Shown: positions 24,927 through 37,002, numbered from the stretch's first letter. The stretch: 64,000 nt of DNA from Pycnopodia helianthoides (GCA_032158295.1 CM063257.1:12727303-12791302), one strand, 5' to 3'. The notes: generated from the letters alone by a model not told the origin. Numbers and translations are program-made.

Positions 24927-25199
24927 TGTTTAGCGTCCTGCTTTTTTTTTTAAGAAAGGAGGAGGGCCATTTTTTATTTTATTTTTTTTTTTTTTCAAAA
25001 ATGGCCGCCCTAGACAAACGGCAGGGCTATTTTTCAAGTCGGTTGCCAGCTTTTTTCGGTGTTTTTTCGATCTTATTTATAGAAAAACAAAATGAACAAA
25101 TCGTTGGAGGTTGTTAAAATGCATCCTGAAAAAAAAAAAAAACAAGAAAGAAGAGGCGGCCTCTAAAAATGAAGAGGGCGAGGGCGGGGACGCTAAACA
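24927..25199 (+). mobile_element. TGTTTAGCGTC MITE, good copy
   Basis: TGTTTAGCGTCCTGC to GGGGACGCTAAACA. Internal T-run, AATGGCCGCCC, CGGCAGGGCTATTTTTCAAG, and an A-run followed by GGCGGCC. 273 bases. Non-coding. Confidence 0.85.
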
Positions 25200-25204
25200 T
25201 GCTG

Positions 25205-26020
25205 CATGTTTGAGGGCCTTACTTGGTGCGAAGCACTGCAGCTGTTGACAGTAAAAACTACTTTGAGAATGGATTCCCTTCCAAGAAATATGGTTTTGAT
25301 TGTTTTTCTTCCCAAAACCTTTGATTCCAAAAAATTGTTCTTAGATTCCTAAGGGTTGTTCGAGAATGCTATACGGTCTGAGATTCGGTTGGTGCCCGCT
25401 GTTACCTCGCTCAACGTGGATGGATTCGAAGTTCTTGTGAAAGTACCATGACCTTTTTGTTCATTACGTTGCATTACGTTGCAAGCAAGTATACGATGCC
25501 AGCTTTAGCTTTATTACGGACCTGGTGTGTGTAGAAAACCGTTACTCAATAAAGCCATCAGGAGAGGAGCACCACTTTGTAAAGATGTTCTTCTTCCATC
25601 CAATGTTGATGTGAAGTTTGTCATTTTAATTTAAAATAACAATCGGTAAGTCACTCGAGTAAAACAACAGTCCTCGGACAGTTGGTTTGTATTGGTGAAA
25701 CACTAACAAAACATAACATAGAATAAATCAACTAAACACATACATAACGGTATAACATGAATATTATACAAACGGACGATTCATAATGCAGTCATTGTCA
25801 CAATGCAAAGTTATGGTAGAGCCTTACAATTACCTAAGTTTTCCCAAAAGCCCCTATCCAAACGAAAGAAGTAATTGAACGAGATAATCAAAACCAGATA
25901 CAGAGATGATAGACGATCCACTTTTGATGAAGTGCAGCGTAAACTGCAGCCGAACAAACAAATCACCCTAGAGGGCCCAGAAGAAGCGGTATTTATTATT
26001 TACATTAGTTATCGTATCTA
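25205..26020. other. Non-coding stretch, no gene recognised
   Basis: No supported exon. 25250-25380 faintly resembles the GGTCCTCAAAAGCC tandem region but not clearly enough to call. Confidence 0.4.
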
Positions 26021-26024
26021 GCAA

Positions 26025-26090
26025 TGAAACCAGGGGACAATCAGAGATGATTATAGCAGTGTAACCCGTAGGTCAGAATATAATAGTAAT
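26025..26090 (+). repeat. Dispersed repeat GATTATAGCAGTGTA, pair with 28628-28690
   Basis: Both read GAAACCA.GG.ACAATC or its variant, then TGATTATAGCAGTGTA and AGGTC.GAA. Unknown type. Confidence 0.6.
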
Positions 26091-26099
26091 GATTCAAGT

Positions 26100-26160
26100 T
26101 TTTGTTTATATATAGCGCTTTATCTACGGGCGTCTCAGAGCTCTTATCGCTATTTATTTC
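26100..26160 (-). mobile_element. Possible LINE/SINE 3' tail
   Basis: The minus strand reads AGAGCTCTGAGACGCCCG then AAAGCGCTATATATAAAC, the 'gcg..tgaga...aaagcgctatataaa' arrangement typical of L2/CR1-group 3' ends. No coding part is attached. Confidence 0.4.
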
Positions 26161-26479
26161 CAGACAAGTTTTTAAAGCTTTTGATTAATGAGAACCATTT
26201 TAGGTAACACCTTATAATGATTTACATGGTGCTGCGGCGCGTTGAGCAGCCCTGCCATTAACACCCGGTCAAACCTCTTCTCTTGGAAAAACAAAATCAA
26301 CAACAATCCCATATATATATGATGATATACTGCTATGGTTACAGATTGTTGTCCTGGGCCAGCTGCGGTTTCATCGATCTTAAGATCAAGGATGGGAATG
26401 TGCACTTAAACCAAAACACCGCTTTCGGACGACATTTTGACAAGAGGGAAAACACGCAATCGAGAGTTTGCTCTTTGTC

Positions 26480-27560
26480 CTCATCAGTCTTCGATATAAC
26501 CTCTCTTGATGATTCTCTGGGTCCTCAAAAGCCTGTATTTTGTTCCGGATGTCATCGACAGCTTTTCCACTCGCTCCTCACCCCCACCCCCCCCCCCCTT
26601 TCTCTCTCTCCCTCTCCCTCAGTGAACCGCTTGCTTCTCAGTGGTCCTCGAAAGCCCGTATTTATCGTCAGATGTATTCAAAATCCAGCCTTTATCATGA
26701 AAAATGTCCTCCAAAAACCTACATTCATTTCAGCAGGACCTGAACATCATGTTATTTGTTCACAAAGGTCTTTGACAGCCTGTCTTGGGTCAGGTGTACT
26801 CAAAAGCTCGACTGTATTCCCACATGTCATCGGTTTATGTCCTCAAAAGCATGCAATTTGTGTCCAGTGTTCCTCTAAAGCCTGTATTTGTTCCCAATGG
26901 GCCATCAAAAGCATTGTTTCTATCAGAGGTCCTCGATGGCATGTAATTTTATTCCAGGGGAACCTTTTTCGAAACCAAGTCATTGGCTCCAAGGTTGTCC
27001 TTGAAAGCCTTTTTTGTTGGGGTGGGGGTGGATCAGGATCCTTCCTAAGCCTGTCTTTAAACAAAATATGTCATTTTGTTCGCATAGATATACGACATAA
27101 TGTCATGATTCTTAGGTTCATAAAAACACTTTTTGTTCAGAGTTCATAAAAAGTATATCTTTATTGCCAGAGATCTTCAAAAGCTTGGCATTAAAGCGCG
27201 CTCTTTGTTACCTGGCCTGATCCCCGGCAGTCTCCAGAAGCTAAGACCGTCTTTATTCCCAGTGGTCCTCGTCAAACATATCTTATATCTTAATTTTTTT
27301 CTCTCTTTTTTCCCTTTTTTCCCGTCTTAGAGGTCCTTGAAGGCAAGTTCTTTGTTGTGAGAGCCTCTGAGATTGTTTTATTGTATTGACGGGCTACCAA
27401 AAACTTTTTTTGTCCTCAAATATCCTCGAAGGCAATTTTTGTTCTTTTTAAGAGCACCCGAGATACTTAAATCGCTTTAGGGGCTGTCAAACCCTGTTAT
27501 TTGTTTTCACAGGTTGGTTAAAAACCCTGACTTAATGTGCATCTCCCTGTGTACTTGCCT
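26480..27560 (+). repeat. Strongly diverged tandem repeat, GTCCTCAAAAGCCTGTATTTGTTC
   Basis: Units of about 40-55 bases recur: GTCCTCAAAAGCCTGTATTT, GTCCTCGAAAGCCCGTATTT, TTCCTCTAAAGCCTGTATTT, ATCTTCAAAAGCTTGGC, GTCCTTGAAGGCAAG. The 288-codon open frame from 26283 runs along these units. Its repeated SKACI/PKHAIC-like segments are a consequence of the tandem structure, and no domain or splice support was found. I treat it as non-coding. Confidence 0.65.
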
Positions 27561-27834
27561 CGATATAGCCTCGAGGATTTACAAGAAATAGGGAATAATT
27601 AGTCATTGCTTGATCATCACATCGAGGGGCCATTATGAAGCAATCAGTTGACACCAAACCAAGTATGGGTGTGGCTGGCGTGGAAGGGTGGGTGGGCGGG
27701 GGGGGGGGGGGTAAGGAAGTACGGGTGTGTTTACTTTATACCGTACCATAATAAAGCCAATAGAAGAAAGGCAACTTTGTGTACAGATTTTCCGCTTTAG
27801 AGCTTTTCCTCCAGTATTGAATCATTTTTTGTAG

Positions 27835-28222
27835 TTAAAGACACTGGACACCTTTGGTAATTGTCAAAGACCAGTCTTCTCACTTGGTGTATCTCAACAT
27901 ATGCACAAAATAACAAACCTTTAAAAATTTGAACTCAATTGGTCGTCGAAGTTGCGAAATAATAATTAAAGAAAAACACCCTTGTCACACGAAGTTGTGT
28001 GCTTTCAGATGCTTGATTTCGAGACCTCACGCGTGAGGTCTCAAAATCAATTCAAATATTTCACTGAGAAATTACTTCTTTCTCAAAAACTACGTTACTT
28101 CAGAGGGAGCCGTTTCTCACAATGTTTTATACTATCAACAGCTCTCCGTTGCTCGTTACCGAGTAAGTGTTTGTGCTAACAATTATTTTTGAGTAATTAC
28201 CAATAGTGTCCAGTGTCTTTAA
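27835..28222 (-). mobile_element. TTAAAGGCACTGGACAC MITE, copy 2 (inverted)
   Basis: 388 bases. Reverse complement of 13831-14221 with the same ends. Its arms meet at a perfect GAGACCTCACGCGTGAGGTCTC centre. Non-coding. Confidence 0.9.
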
Positions 28223-28627
28223 ACAAAATACAAACGAATTGAGATGTCATGATAGTAAAGACGCAGACCTTGATACTGGGCTGTTTTATGTTTGTTTTGT
28301 ATGCTGTATAACGATTAAATAGTTAAAACAAATTGTCAACTATAGAAGAGTTGAGAGAATGAACAAATAACAACATCAGACAACATGTAAAATAAATAAA
28401 CGTACGATTCAAAAAGCAATCAACATCACAATACAAAACCAGACAGAAATAGAGAGTGAGGGGGGGGGGGGGTAGTAACCAGATTCGATTCACTCGATGA
28501 AGTATTAACAGCTTTAGCTGTGCCATGCGAGTACGAATCACCCCCACAAGCTGAAAGTTGATTGATGCATCGAGTAGCATTTATTATATATGTACATGTA
28601 TTTTTTTTTTTATATAACACCTGGTAA

Positions 28628-28690
28628 TGAAACCAAAGGACCATCGGAACTGATTATAGCAGTGTATTAACCCCAAAGGTCTGAAGATAC
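28628..28690 (+). repeat. Dispersed repeat, partner of 26025-26090
   Basis: GAAACCAAAGGACCATCGG then CTGATTATAGCAGTGTA. Confidence 0.6.
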
Positions 28691-29230
28691 ACGTCGTCGC
28701 CGTTTTCAAGAATAGACGAGCATGTCAAAACGTGTTAACATATCGCTTTGGGATAATCGCATTAAACAAAAAACGGTCGTATTTCGAAACTTAAAACTTC
28801 ACGGTATTACAAATGTATTTTGCCCTAATGTGTTCTTTTTTTTTTAAGAGTTAAGCCTTGTCAAAGATAAAAACATATACAATACGTGGAACAGGTTCAC
28901 ATTTAACTGCATTTTTCACATTCAAATTTACTGCTTCAAATTGTCATTAAAGTCCGAAAATTTCAATCGAAACAGGATTTTAAAGCAACACATTTGTCTT
29001 TTACCATTTTTCCCTCTAAATTGTGAAAAACATGCTCCAGATTTTAGAAATCAATCTAGTTTTTTAAAGCTAACAATTCAAAAGTTAATAAATTCCAGTT
29101 ATTTGTTGGCAATATAACGCACATTTTGTCATGTTTGGGGTCCAAGGGATAAAACAAATCTATCCCCTCCTCTTTTTTTGCTTGGTTTGAGCAGCAAATG
29201 ATACAAAAAACTTTCCCTAGGTTTGAGGAG

Positions 29231-29360
29231 CAAGGGATAGAAAATTCTATCCCCTCATCTTTTCTGCTGGATCTGAGGAACAAGGGATAGAAAATTCTAT
29301 CCCCTCATCTTTTCTGCTGGATCTGAGGAACAAGGGATAGAAAATTCTATCCCTTGACCT
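29231..29360. repeat. 50-base tandem repeat with a palindromic core
   Basis: Two full units and a partial third. Each has GGGATAGAAAATTCTATCCC (a perfect 20-base palindrome) followed by CTCATCTTTTCTGCTGGATC. A decayed unit lies upstream at 29140-29230. Confidence 0.9.
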
Positions 29361-29871
29361 AAATTATATCAATTCGAACCACAATTAAACTTTTATTTTT
29401 GTCAGCTTTTTCAATAGTGAAGTACATAATTGTTAATAAAAAGGTGTGCGTATTTTTTTTAAATTGTATGATGCAGGAATAAGTATGAGTACGCATTTTT
29501 TCAAATTTGTTTGTTAACAAAAATGAATTAAACAAAAAACTGTAAATATTTTTTTTTTTAAAGTGCACCAGGTTCTAACTTTGTGCCTCCAGCAATATTT
29601 TATGAACAAAAATAGCATGATGTTTACATTTTAGAGACAACTTTAAGAACGAATGCTATGTATTTTTAAATAAATGTGAAGTGTGAAAAAGTGTAGTTAA
29701 ATGTGAACCTGGTGTGGATAAAAGGGAAGAAAAAAAAAACATAAAGTAGCTAAGCACGACAACATTATTATTACCAGAATATGGTTACCAGCGAAATATC
29801 CATTTCGCAAGTACAGTATGTGACCGGTATCTTTCAAAATTGTGCTTAGCAGTATCTTTTATGTTGTTATT

Positions 29872-30258
29872 AAAGAGAGGGTGTACTTTTTGGTAATTAC
29901 TCCACAAGTTAATGACCATAAAAAATAAAAAAACTTACTTGGTAAAGAGCCTTTGAGAGCTGTTTATATCATAAAAGTCGGTTAAAAACAACCCCCTACG
30001 AAGTAATGTAGTTTTAGAGAAAGAGGTAATTTTTTTACCCCAAAATTTGAATCTGAATTTTTAATTAAATGCTTTAGGCATGAATCCTTTCTCAGGCATC
30101 TGAAAGCACACAAATTCTAAGCAACTTGTTTTTTTTTCTCTTTTGATTTCTTCGGTATTTTCGTGCTACTTCAATTGAACCCAAATGTTCACAGGTTTCT
30201 TATTGTATGCATACAGGGATACACCAAGTGAATACACTGGTCTTTGACAAAAGCCTCT
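29872..30258 (+). mobile_element. Decayed TTAAAGGCACTGGACAC MITE, copy 3
   Basis: TTGGTAATTACTCCACAAG, ACTTACTTGGTAAAGAGC, ACAACCCCCTACGAAGTAAT and ACACCAAGTGAATACACTGG follow the order of copy 1 with many changes. The ends are poorly preserved. Confidence 0.7.
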
Positions 30259-30395
30259 AAGCACCTTTTTGAAATTGGGTCTGTCTTGGTGTCCACATAG
30301 GTGAGGAGGAGACACGCACGAAATCAAATCATTCACGGCACGGACACTTATACAACATACAGGGGCCTTAGAAGACCCACATGAAATCCAACCTT

Positions 30396-31245
30396 ATCAA
30401 TGCTTACCAAACAGCCCCCTGAACCCAATCCAAACCCAGTCCCAAGGCTCTCTAAACCTCAGTGATGCTTACCAAACAGCCCCCTGAACCCACTCCAAAC
30501 CCAGTCCCAAGGCTCTCTAAACCTCAGTGATGCTTACCAAACAGCCCCCTGAACCCACTCCAAGCACAGTCCCAAGGCTCTCTAAACCTCAGTGATGCTT
30601 GCCAAACAGCCCCCTGAACCCACTCCAAACCCAGTCCCAAGGCTCTCTAAACCTTATCGATGCTTGCCAAACAGCCCCCTGAACCCACTCCAATCCCAGT
30701 CCCAAGGCTCTCTAAACCTCAGTGATGCTTGCCAAACAGCCCCCTGAACCCACTCCAATCCCAGTCCCAAGGCTCTCTAAACCTCAGTGATGCTTGCCAA
30801 ACAGCCCCCTGAACCCACTCCAAACCCAGTCCCAAGGCTCTCTAAACCTCAGTGATGCTTGCCAAACAGCCCCCTGAACCCAATCCAAACCCAGTCCCAA
30901 GGCTCTCTAAACCTCAGTGATGCTTGCCAAACAGCCCCCTGAACCCAATCCAAACCCAGTCCCAAGGCTCTCTAAACCTCAGTGATGCTTGCCAAACAGC
31001 CCCCTAAACCCACTCCAAACCCAGTCCCAAGGCTGTCTAAACCTCAGTGATGCTTGCCAAACAGCCCCCTAAAACCAATCAAATCCCAGACCAAAGGCTC
31101 CCCAAACCTCAGTGATGCTTGCCAAACAGCCCCCTTAACCCAATCCAATCCCAGTCCCAAAGGCTCTCTAAACCTCAGTGATGCTTGCCAAACAGCCCCC
31201 TAAACCCACTCCAATCCCAGACCAAAGGCTGTCCGAACCTCAGTG
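30396..31245. repeat. 65-base satellite, about 13 units
   Basis: The unit runs AGTGATGCTTGCCAAACAGC, CCCCTGAACCCACTCCAAAC, CCAGTCCCAAGGCTCTCTAA, ACCTC. Spacing is 65 bases (30461, 30526, and so on). Units differ at a few fixed positions (AATCC/ACTCC, AAACC/AATCC, GAACC/AAACC), and the last units are more diverged. No open frame spans it. Confidence 0.97.
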
Positions 31246-31529
31246 CCCGATACTTAACTATCGCTTTGGGGTGGGAAGACACCACCAGCGGATCATGTTT
31301 AAACGTTCAGATGAAGCCAACCACTTAACGCCAATCTATTGAAAATAATGCCGCGGGTGAGATTTATATAATGCGTTTAGCGAGAGCTGAAACACCATCG
31401 GGAATAATCGCCTAGTTGGTGTGCGTAATATGTTCACGGTGATTATGTGATTATTTCAGCTCATTAGGTGCGGCACGGTTATGCGCCTGAGCATATGTTG
31501 GGCGGTCGGGTTGACCATCGGGGATGTAT

Positions 31530-31800
31530 GTCTTTCCTCCATGGGTTGACGTAGTTGTAACGTTTTCTTGCCTTCCACCCTGGGACCCCGGTTCGAATCC
31601 AGTCGGGGCACTTCAGCCCATATCTGATTGCGTGGGTTTTCCCTCGAATACTTCTCCTGCCCCCCCCCTTCCCCCGCCACATCTAAAACTGAAACTTCCT
31701 TCTCGTTCTTCTCTCACTGAGGTTCCTGGCTATATAGTATGGCGATTAGGAATGCTGAGAGTCATTGGACTCACAACCATATTTAATCAATGCAATCAAT
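31530..31800 (+). mobile_element. tRNA-derived SINE, family A copy 1
   Basis: The tRNA-like head has GGTTGACGTAGTTGTAACG (A box) and CCGGTTCGAATCC (B box, 31588-31600). The body has TTGCGTGGGTTTTCCCT, CTAAAACTGAAA.TTCCTTC, GAGGTTCCTGGCTATATAGT and GAGAGTCATTGGACTCACAA. Copy 2 at 41548-41945 shares all of these. Confidence 0.8.
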
Positions 31801-31849
31801 CAAATACATTAATTAAAGGAACTAAAGGAAATGCATTAAAATCAGGGTA

Positions 31850-32610
31850 ACTAAAGGTGATGCTAAAATGAGTATAGACTGCCCCGTAAGTAGGATTTAT
31901 TCGTGTGGGCGTTTGCATATTTGCCTATACAGAGTACAGAACAAAAACAAAACACATAGAAAAAAAATCAATTTAAAATGTCACGGATCCCTTTTATTAA
32001 AGAGTGTTTGGTGTGAATACGTGGACACACACACAAGTGTGTAACAAAAAACTGCAATTGGGACCTCGTATTGTTCCTCTTTTGTTTGTACTTGAACCTT
32101 TCTGGCAACAACTCCCACACAACTAAAACCACCCGTGCAATATTTCGAAATAATAATCGCCATCGAAACTAAGCCCATTACGGTCGTACACACAAACTCT
32201 GAAACGAAACAAAAACATTTATCGGTGTTCTCAGACATAACAAATAACCACCAAGAAAATACATTGTTCCTAGTTCGTTGTGTTGTACATTAATTAATTA
32301 AATATGTCGACGTACACGATGTAACTACTCACTTCCAGCACACTGAAAGTTTAAAACCTACAGATGGTATCAGTTTCAGCGTAAATATGCATCCCTTAAA
32401 TAAAAACCTCAAAAAACTGACAAGCGGCAGGCGGTAAAAATAAGATTAGATTGTCAATTAAAATTGTATTAGAGATGACAGCTGCAATTCAGACGGAATA
32501 GCTCAGGAAGAGGCGCTACTGAATAAACAGCAAGGTTTCAGATCACCTTTTACTAAAATACAAATTTTGCTCCGTTTTCAATGGTTTGTTTGTTTGTAGT
32601 TTTTTGTTGT
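31850..32610. other. Non-coding stretch, no gene recognised
   Basis: Unique-looking sequence. No supported exon. Confidence 0.4.
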
Positions 32611-32754
32611 TGTTTGTTTGTCCTTCCCAGTCTGTATGTGTGTTTGTGATGTTGTTTATTGGTTTGTTTGTATTTGTTTTAGTTGGTTAGTTTGTTTTTT
32701 TCCCAACTGTTTTCTTTTGACTCTACTGCTTCAGCTGTTGATTATGTTGCTGAT

Positions 32755-32765
32755 GTTTATGTTGA

Positions 32766-32799
<34 letters not shown>

Positions 32800-32885
32800 G
32801 GTGTTACTGTTGTTGTTGTTGTTGTCGTCGTCGTCGTTGTTGTTGCTTTTGCTGTTGCTGTAACTGTTGATGTTGTTGGTGGTGC
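32755..32885. repeat. (GTT)n-rich microsatellite
   Basis: GTT units mixed with GTC and GCT. The Val/Leu- and Asn-rich open frames over it are artefacts. Confidence 0.93.
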
Positions 32886-32889
32886 TTTT

Positions 32890-33690
32890 AGTTTTTGGAA
32901 TAATCAACCTCATGTCTTTTTTTTGTTGGTGTCATGTATTGGGCAACTTATCAAACAAGTCGATATGTTCTATTCGGCAAATATTTTTGCTACGGTCAAA
33001 TCTTTTCAAGACTGCCGTATAATGTGTACACGCCAGAGGCACCGGCTTCCGTAGTATCAACAACCGGTTTTAATCCCTCCTCTTCATCCCACGGACTGCA
33101 AAGTAAAGTAGCTTATCCGTCTGTTTGTGCATTTTTCGTTCAATCCCCGCTTCAAGGGATCAGCACTTGTGATTTATGACAGAATAGCAACGAATCAGCT
33201 TGAATACGTTATCTCAACGGACGACGCTACCGATGCTGTTACCCAATGGCAAGCTTGTTGACCAACATGATTTCGTTGATGGCACTTGGCTCAAACACGC
33301 CGTTTTCAACACGTTGCATTGCCTAACAAAATCACTTCTCACAAACTGAACAGTAAAACGCACAAGAAACGCTCATAAACATTATATCCATACTTTTTAT
33401 AAATATTTTCCCGATATGGATGCTACTATACCTACTGATAGACACGTAGACGACACTGTACCTTTAATCTTGGCATGTTACGTGAACACTAGATCTTCCA
33501 GAGTGTTGTTAACTTAACAGCACTTGGGAATTGCTCGAGTTATTTCTTACGGCGTTCTCTAGGTCTTAGCCTCTTGTTTTTAACCCAAATGGGTTCACTT
33601 TAGTTAAACATGAACATCAAGTTGTTTGGACATCAAACAGACGGATTCATACGGGAGTTATGGCTGTGAGCTTCCTCAATATGCATATGG
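32890..33690. other. Non-coding stretch, no gene recognised
   Basis: Unique-looking sequence. No supported exon. Confidence 0.4.
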
Positions 33691-33694
33691 CACT

Positions 33695-33865
33695 GCATGT
33701 TTGTGCTTACAGGTCCATGGCTTAGGTTTCAAAAAGAGCTAAGATGGATCTTAACTGCAAATCACTTTTAATGGCTGAAGCAAAGTGTGATCAACTAACT
33801 ATGGTGATACTGACAACTCGTCTTAAGATGAATTTTAGTGGTTTGTGAAATCAGCCCCTGAAGAA
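33695..33865 (+). repeat. Dispersed repeat, partner of 4370-4480
   Basis: GCAAAGTGTGATCAACTAAC, GGTGATACTGACAACTCG, CTTAAGATGAATTTTAGTGG. Also shares the upstream ATGGATCTTAACTGCAAATC. Confidence 0.5.
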
Positions 33866-33874
33866 ACCAGTTCA

Positions 33875-34000
33875 TGCCTCACGCAAAAGCGAATGCGAGG
33901 CGACTTTTGGTGACGCACGCAATAATCGGTACGCGCTGTTTTTCTAGTAATTGTGACGTAAGATAACTCGCTTTGGCTTTCGCATGAAGGGCTTAACGGG
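33875..34000. mobile_element. Decayed relative of the 5649-5821 MITE
   Basis: CACGCAAAAGCGAATGCGAG on the left and CTCGCTTTGGCTTTCGCATG on the right, with GTGACGTAAG and a Tn-rich centre. Confidence 0.5.
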
Positions 34001-34009
34001 ACCATTTTA

Positions 34010-35580
34010 CACATAGCGTTAAGCCATGGTTATTTTATCAACGGTCTGTTTGTTAAAAAATGTGGTTTACACGCAAACTATTATAACATATTCAAAAATT
34101 CAACAATCCCTCTTCAAATCTTGCCAAACAGCATGTACAAAGTAAATAATCCTTGTGACAGGCCGGCCCTTCACTTTTTATAGTTTTTCCAAAAGTTGGT
34201 CATCGTGTTTGACAACATTATTGTTTTAATTAAAACCAAATTTTATTTAGTTATTTTTTGTTTGCGATTTGTTCTTTACTATTGATACGGTTACTTAAAA
34301 AAAAACATTAGGGCACTTAAAGTATTAATATTGGGACTTTATTCTTGGTTGATCCTTCGACTACGATAACCAAAAAAAAAAAAAAAAAAAAAAACATAAA
34401 TGACTTCTCCTTTAAACACTCCCAAAGGGGTGGTAAACTTAGCTCTTAGCCTGGGGCTAATATTTTGTGTAAGTCTCCCGCGTACTCGAACTTCCGGGAC
34501 CATTGCGGGCCAAACCATACGAAGCATTACGTGAGCAGATTTTGTGTTTTGTCACTTATGTTATTTCAAGGTATTTCATGGAAAATCGTGCATGTTGTTA
34601 GGAATGTAATACCCAGAGATACACAAACTGAAAGTAAAATCAATCCCCCAAAAAACAAAGAAAACCCGATATTCAGACTTGAACTCACGGCTCAGAGCTG
34701 GTCAACACTCTCATCAATTTCAAATCGCTGTTTTAACTTTTTATCTTGTATCCATCTTGTACCATACCCTCAATAAATAAATGAACTCCAATTCCGGCTA
34801 CCTGTTAAGCATTAAGAATGTTTCCTAGTTGACGGTCACCTGTCATTAAACCTATGTGATGTACGCACAAATTCGGGAGTGATTGGCAAACAAACAACAA
34901 GTTTCTAAAAACCAAGCATCCTCATCCCAAGTTAAAATTTGGTTTCAATGTTAATGTTAACAAATTATTTGTAGTATAACAAGTGTATTTATACCAACTT
35001 GCTATGGGTATTTTATTTTCAATCATTTTGTTTGAATGTCATTTTAAAGGAGTTTTTCTTTTTTTTCCCCCATATAAAAATATGGTCTTCGTTTGAGTTG
35101 TTTTCTCGTCTTCGATAAGCTGAGACTTGCACGCTCTACACCCGCACCTGGCTGTAATCCAATCATGTCTTCGCCAAATGCTTCCAGATGGATTGATGGG
35201 TTGAATTTGTTTTTATTAAATACAAAGGCTCTTATCCCATAATTTGAAGAGGTTAGGTTCATCCCCGTATCCAGGATGCTTATACAAAGAAAACATAACT
35301 TAAAGTGTATACATCGAGTAGTACAATGAAAAATTAATCGATTTTGCTTTGGTAAACATTGTATTATTATTATTATATTATTTATTTATTTTTTATTTTT
35401 TTCCATAATTTGTTATTTAGTATATACTTATATTTGTTTTACAACAAGATGTGGGGCAGTAGGTTAATACGGATCACGATAAGTGTTTTGCTTTGTTTCT
35501 CCAAGCCCATCCGGAAGTACTGTTGCATTGTTTTGTTTTATTGAGCTGGCTGAAAATTGTATAAAATAACAACACTGTTA
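34010..35580. other. Non-coding stretch, no gene recognised
   Basis: AT-rich, with an A-run at 34373-34394 and an ATT-rich patch at 35358-35402. Open frames are short and without domains. Confidence 0.45.
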
Positions 35581-35582
35581 AC

Positions 35583-35712
35583 TCGAGTGACCTACATCCT
35601 GTCCGCCGAAGGACATCGACACAAGTATCAATACTGGGACTCCAATCCACACCCTGCTGATAAGAAACACTACAGCTCGAGTCCGGTGCGTTTGACCGCT
35701 CGAACACGACAC
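35583..35712 (-). mobile_element. tRNA-derived SINE, family B
   Basis: The minus strand has a type-II tRNA-like head (GTTCGAGCGGTCAAACGCAC, CGGACTCGAGC, GTGGATTGGAGTCCCAG) then ACTTGTGTCG..GTCCTTCGG. This is the arrangement of a Leu/Ser-type tRNA-derived SINE. It is related to 44500-44685 and 52140-52235. Confidence 0.65.
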
Positions 35713-35751
35713 CCAAATAGTTACTGTGACGACCCATTAAATTTACAGTAG

Positions 35752-36149
35752 TTAAAGGAACATTACAGAATTGGTAAGAAGAAAAAAAAATTGTTAAATA
35801 TACTTTTGATCACAGATTTACACAAAACTTACACGATCTAATGATGATGATAGTAGAAAACATCCCCTGAAATATTTCTGTCTGAAATGTCCTTTTTTGA
35901 TGAGAAATAAATAAACTAATTTTCCGATTGGAGTGTATCGCTCAGTGGGCGTTTTGTTCATTTTGTTGAATCTATATGATTTCATGCAAATGTGTAATCG
36001 GTTTTTCACTATTTTCTCGTGACCCAGATGGCCGATCGATCTCAACTTTCTACAGGTTTGTCAGTTTATGTATATGGTGGATTACATAAATGCTTACACT
36101 GCCAGCAACTGTTTTGTTAGCAAAAACCAATTATGTAATGTTCCTTTAA
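35752..36149 (+). mobile_element. TTAAAGGAACATTAC MITE, copy 2
   Basis: 398 bases. Same ends and body as 2307-2700, same strand. Confidence 0.9.
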
Positions 36150-36835
36150 CTATCTTATTTTGTATTAGCTTACCTTTTTAACACTACATAAAGTATTTAT
36201 AACGAATATTGATTCTATGTGTTACATATTAATTTGGAAAGGTGTTGAGATAGTTAGTAAGAGTCAAACGATTCAAAATGATAGCCAAGGTGCTGTCATA
36301 CAAAATGGGACGAAAACACTGTGTCTAGGTTAAACCTGTATTTTAGTGTCATAACGGTCAATATTAGAACAATTCTGCAGTTTCTTATTTTTAGCTTTTA
36401 CTAATGTTTTGCTTGATTTCGAATTGGATAAAATAATTCCTTAAGGGGAATAAACGAAGAAGACAGACGGGTTGTTTGGACAGTCAGCCCGTTTGTTATG
36501 TAAATAACTTTAGGTAGACATAGTCACTGTATCTCACCCTGATGAGATGCCTTTTCCACAAACAATACCTTACCCAGGGACTCCTCTTTCAATAGTTGCA
36601 ATTCATACGTTGATCTTGTTCTACTGAAGCTGCAGATATTATAACCATTTAAATATGTCTTGTCACGTCCCATCTTCTCCTCTTGTGTCTGTGTCTGCTC
36701 TATTCGGAGCCAGTACGGGGTCAGTTATTTAGTATTTTATTTCAGTAATTCATTAAACGAAACAGTAATTCAAGGGTACGAAATAACAAAAAAAAAAACA
36801 CTGTCTCTTACGGGTTCCGTGGTTATGTAATTTTG
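36150..36835. other. Non-coding stretch, no gene recognised
   Basis: No supported exon or repeat pair. Confidence 0.4.
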
Positions 36836-36939
36836 AATTATGTTTATGATTGTTTGTTTCTTGTTTGTTTGTTGGTGTGTTTGTTTCTTGTTTCTTTGTT
36901 TCTTTGTTGGGGTGTTGTGGTGTTTGTTTGTTTGTTTGA

Positions 36940-37002
<63 letters not shown>

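Noticed and set aside
26283..27149. 288-codon plus-strand open frame as a gene
   Set aside because: It follows a diverged tandem repeat, has no recognisable domain and no convincing start or splice sites. It is kept only as a point to check.
30396..31245. CRISPR-like array
   Set aside because: Units are directly contiguous 65-base repeats without unique spacers, in an animal genome.
31560..31605. Functional tRNA gene at the family A SINE head
   Set aside because: The B box is good but the cloverleaf fails and the same body follows as at 41.5 kb.
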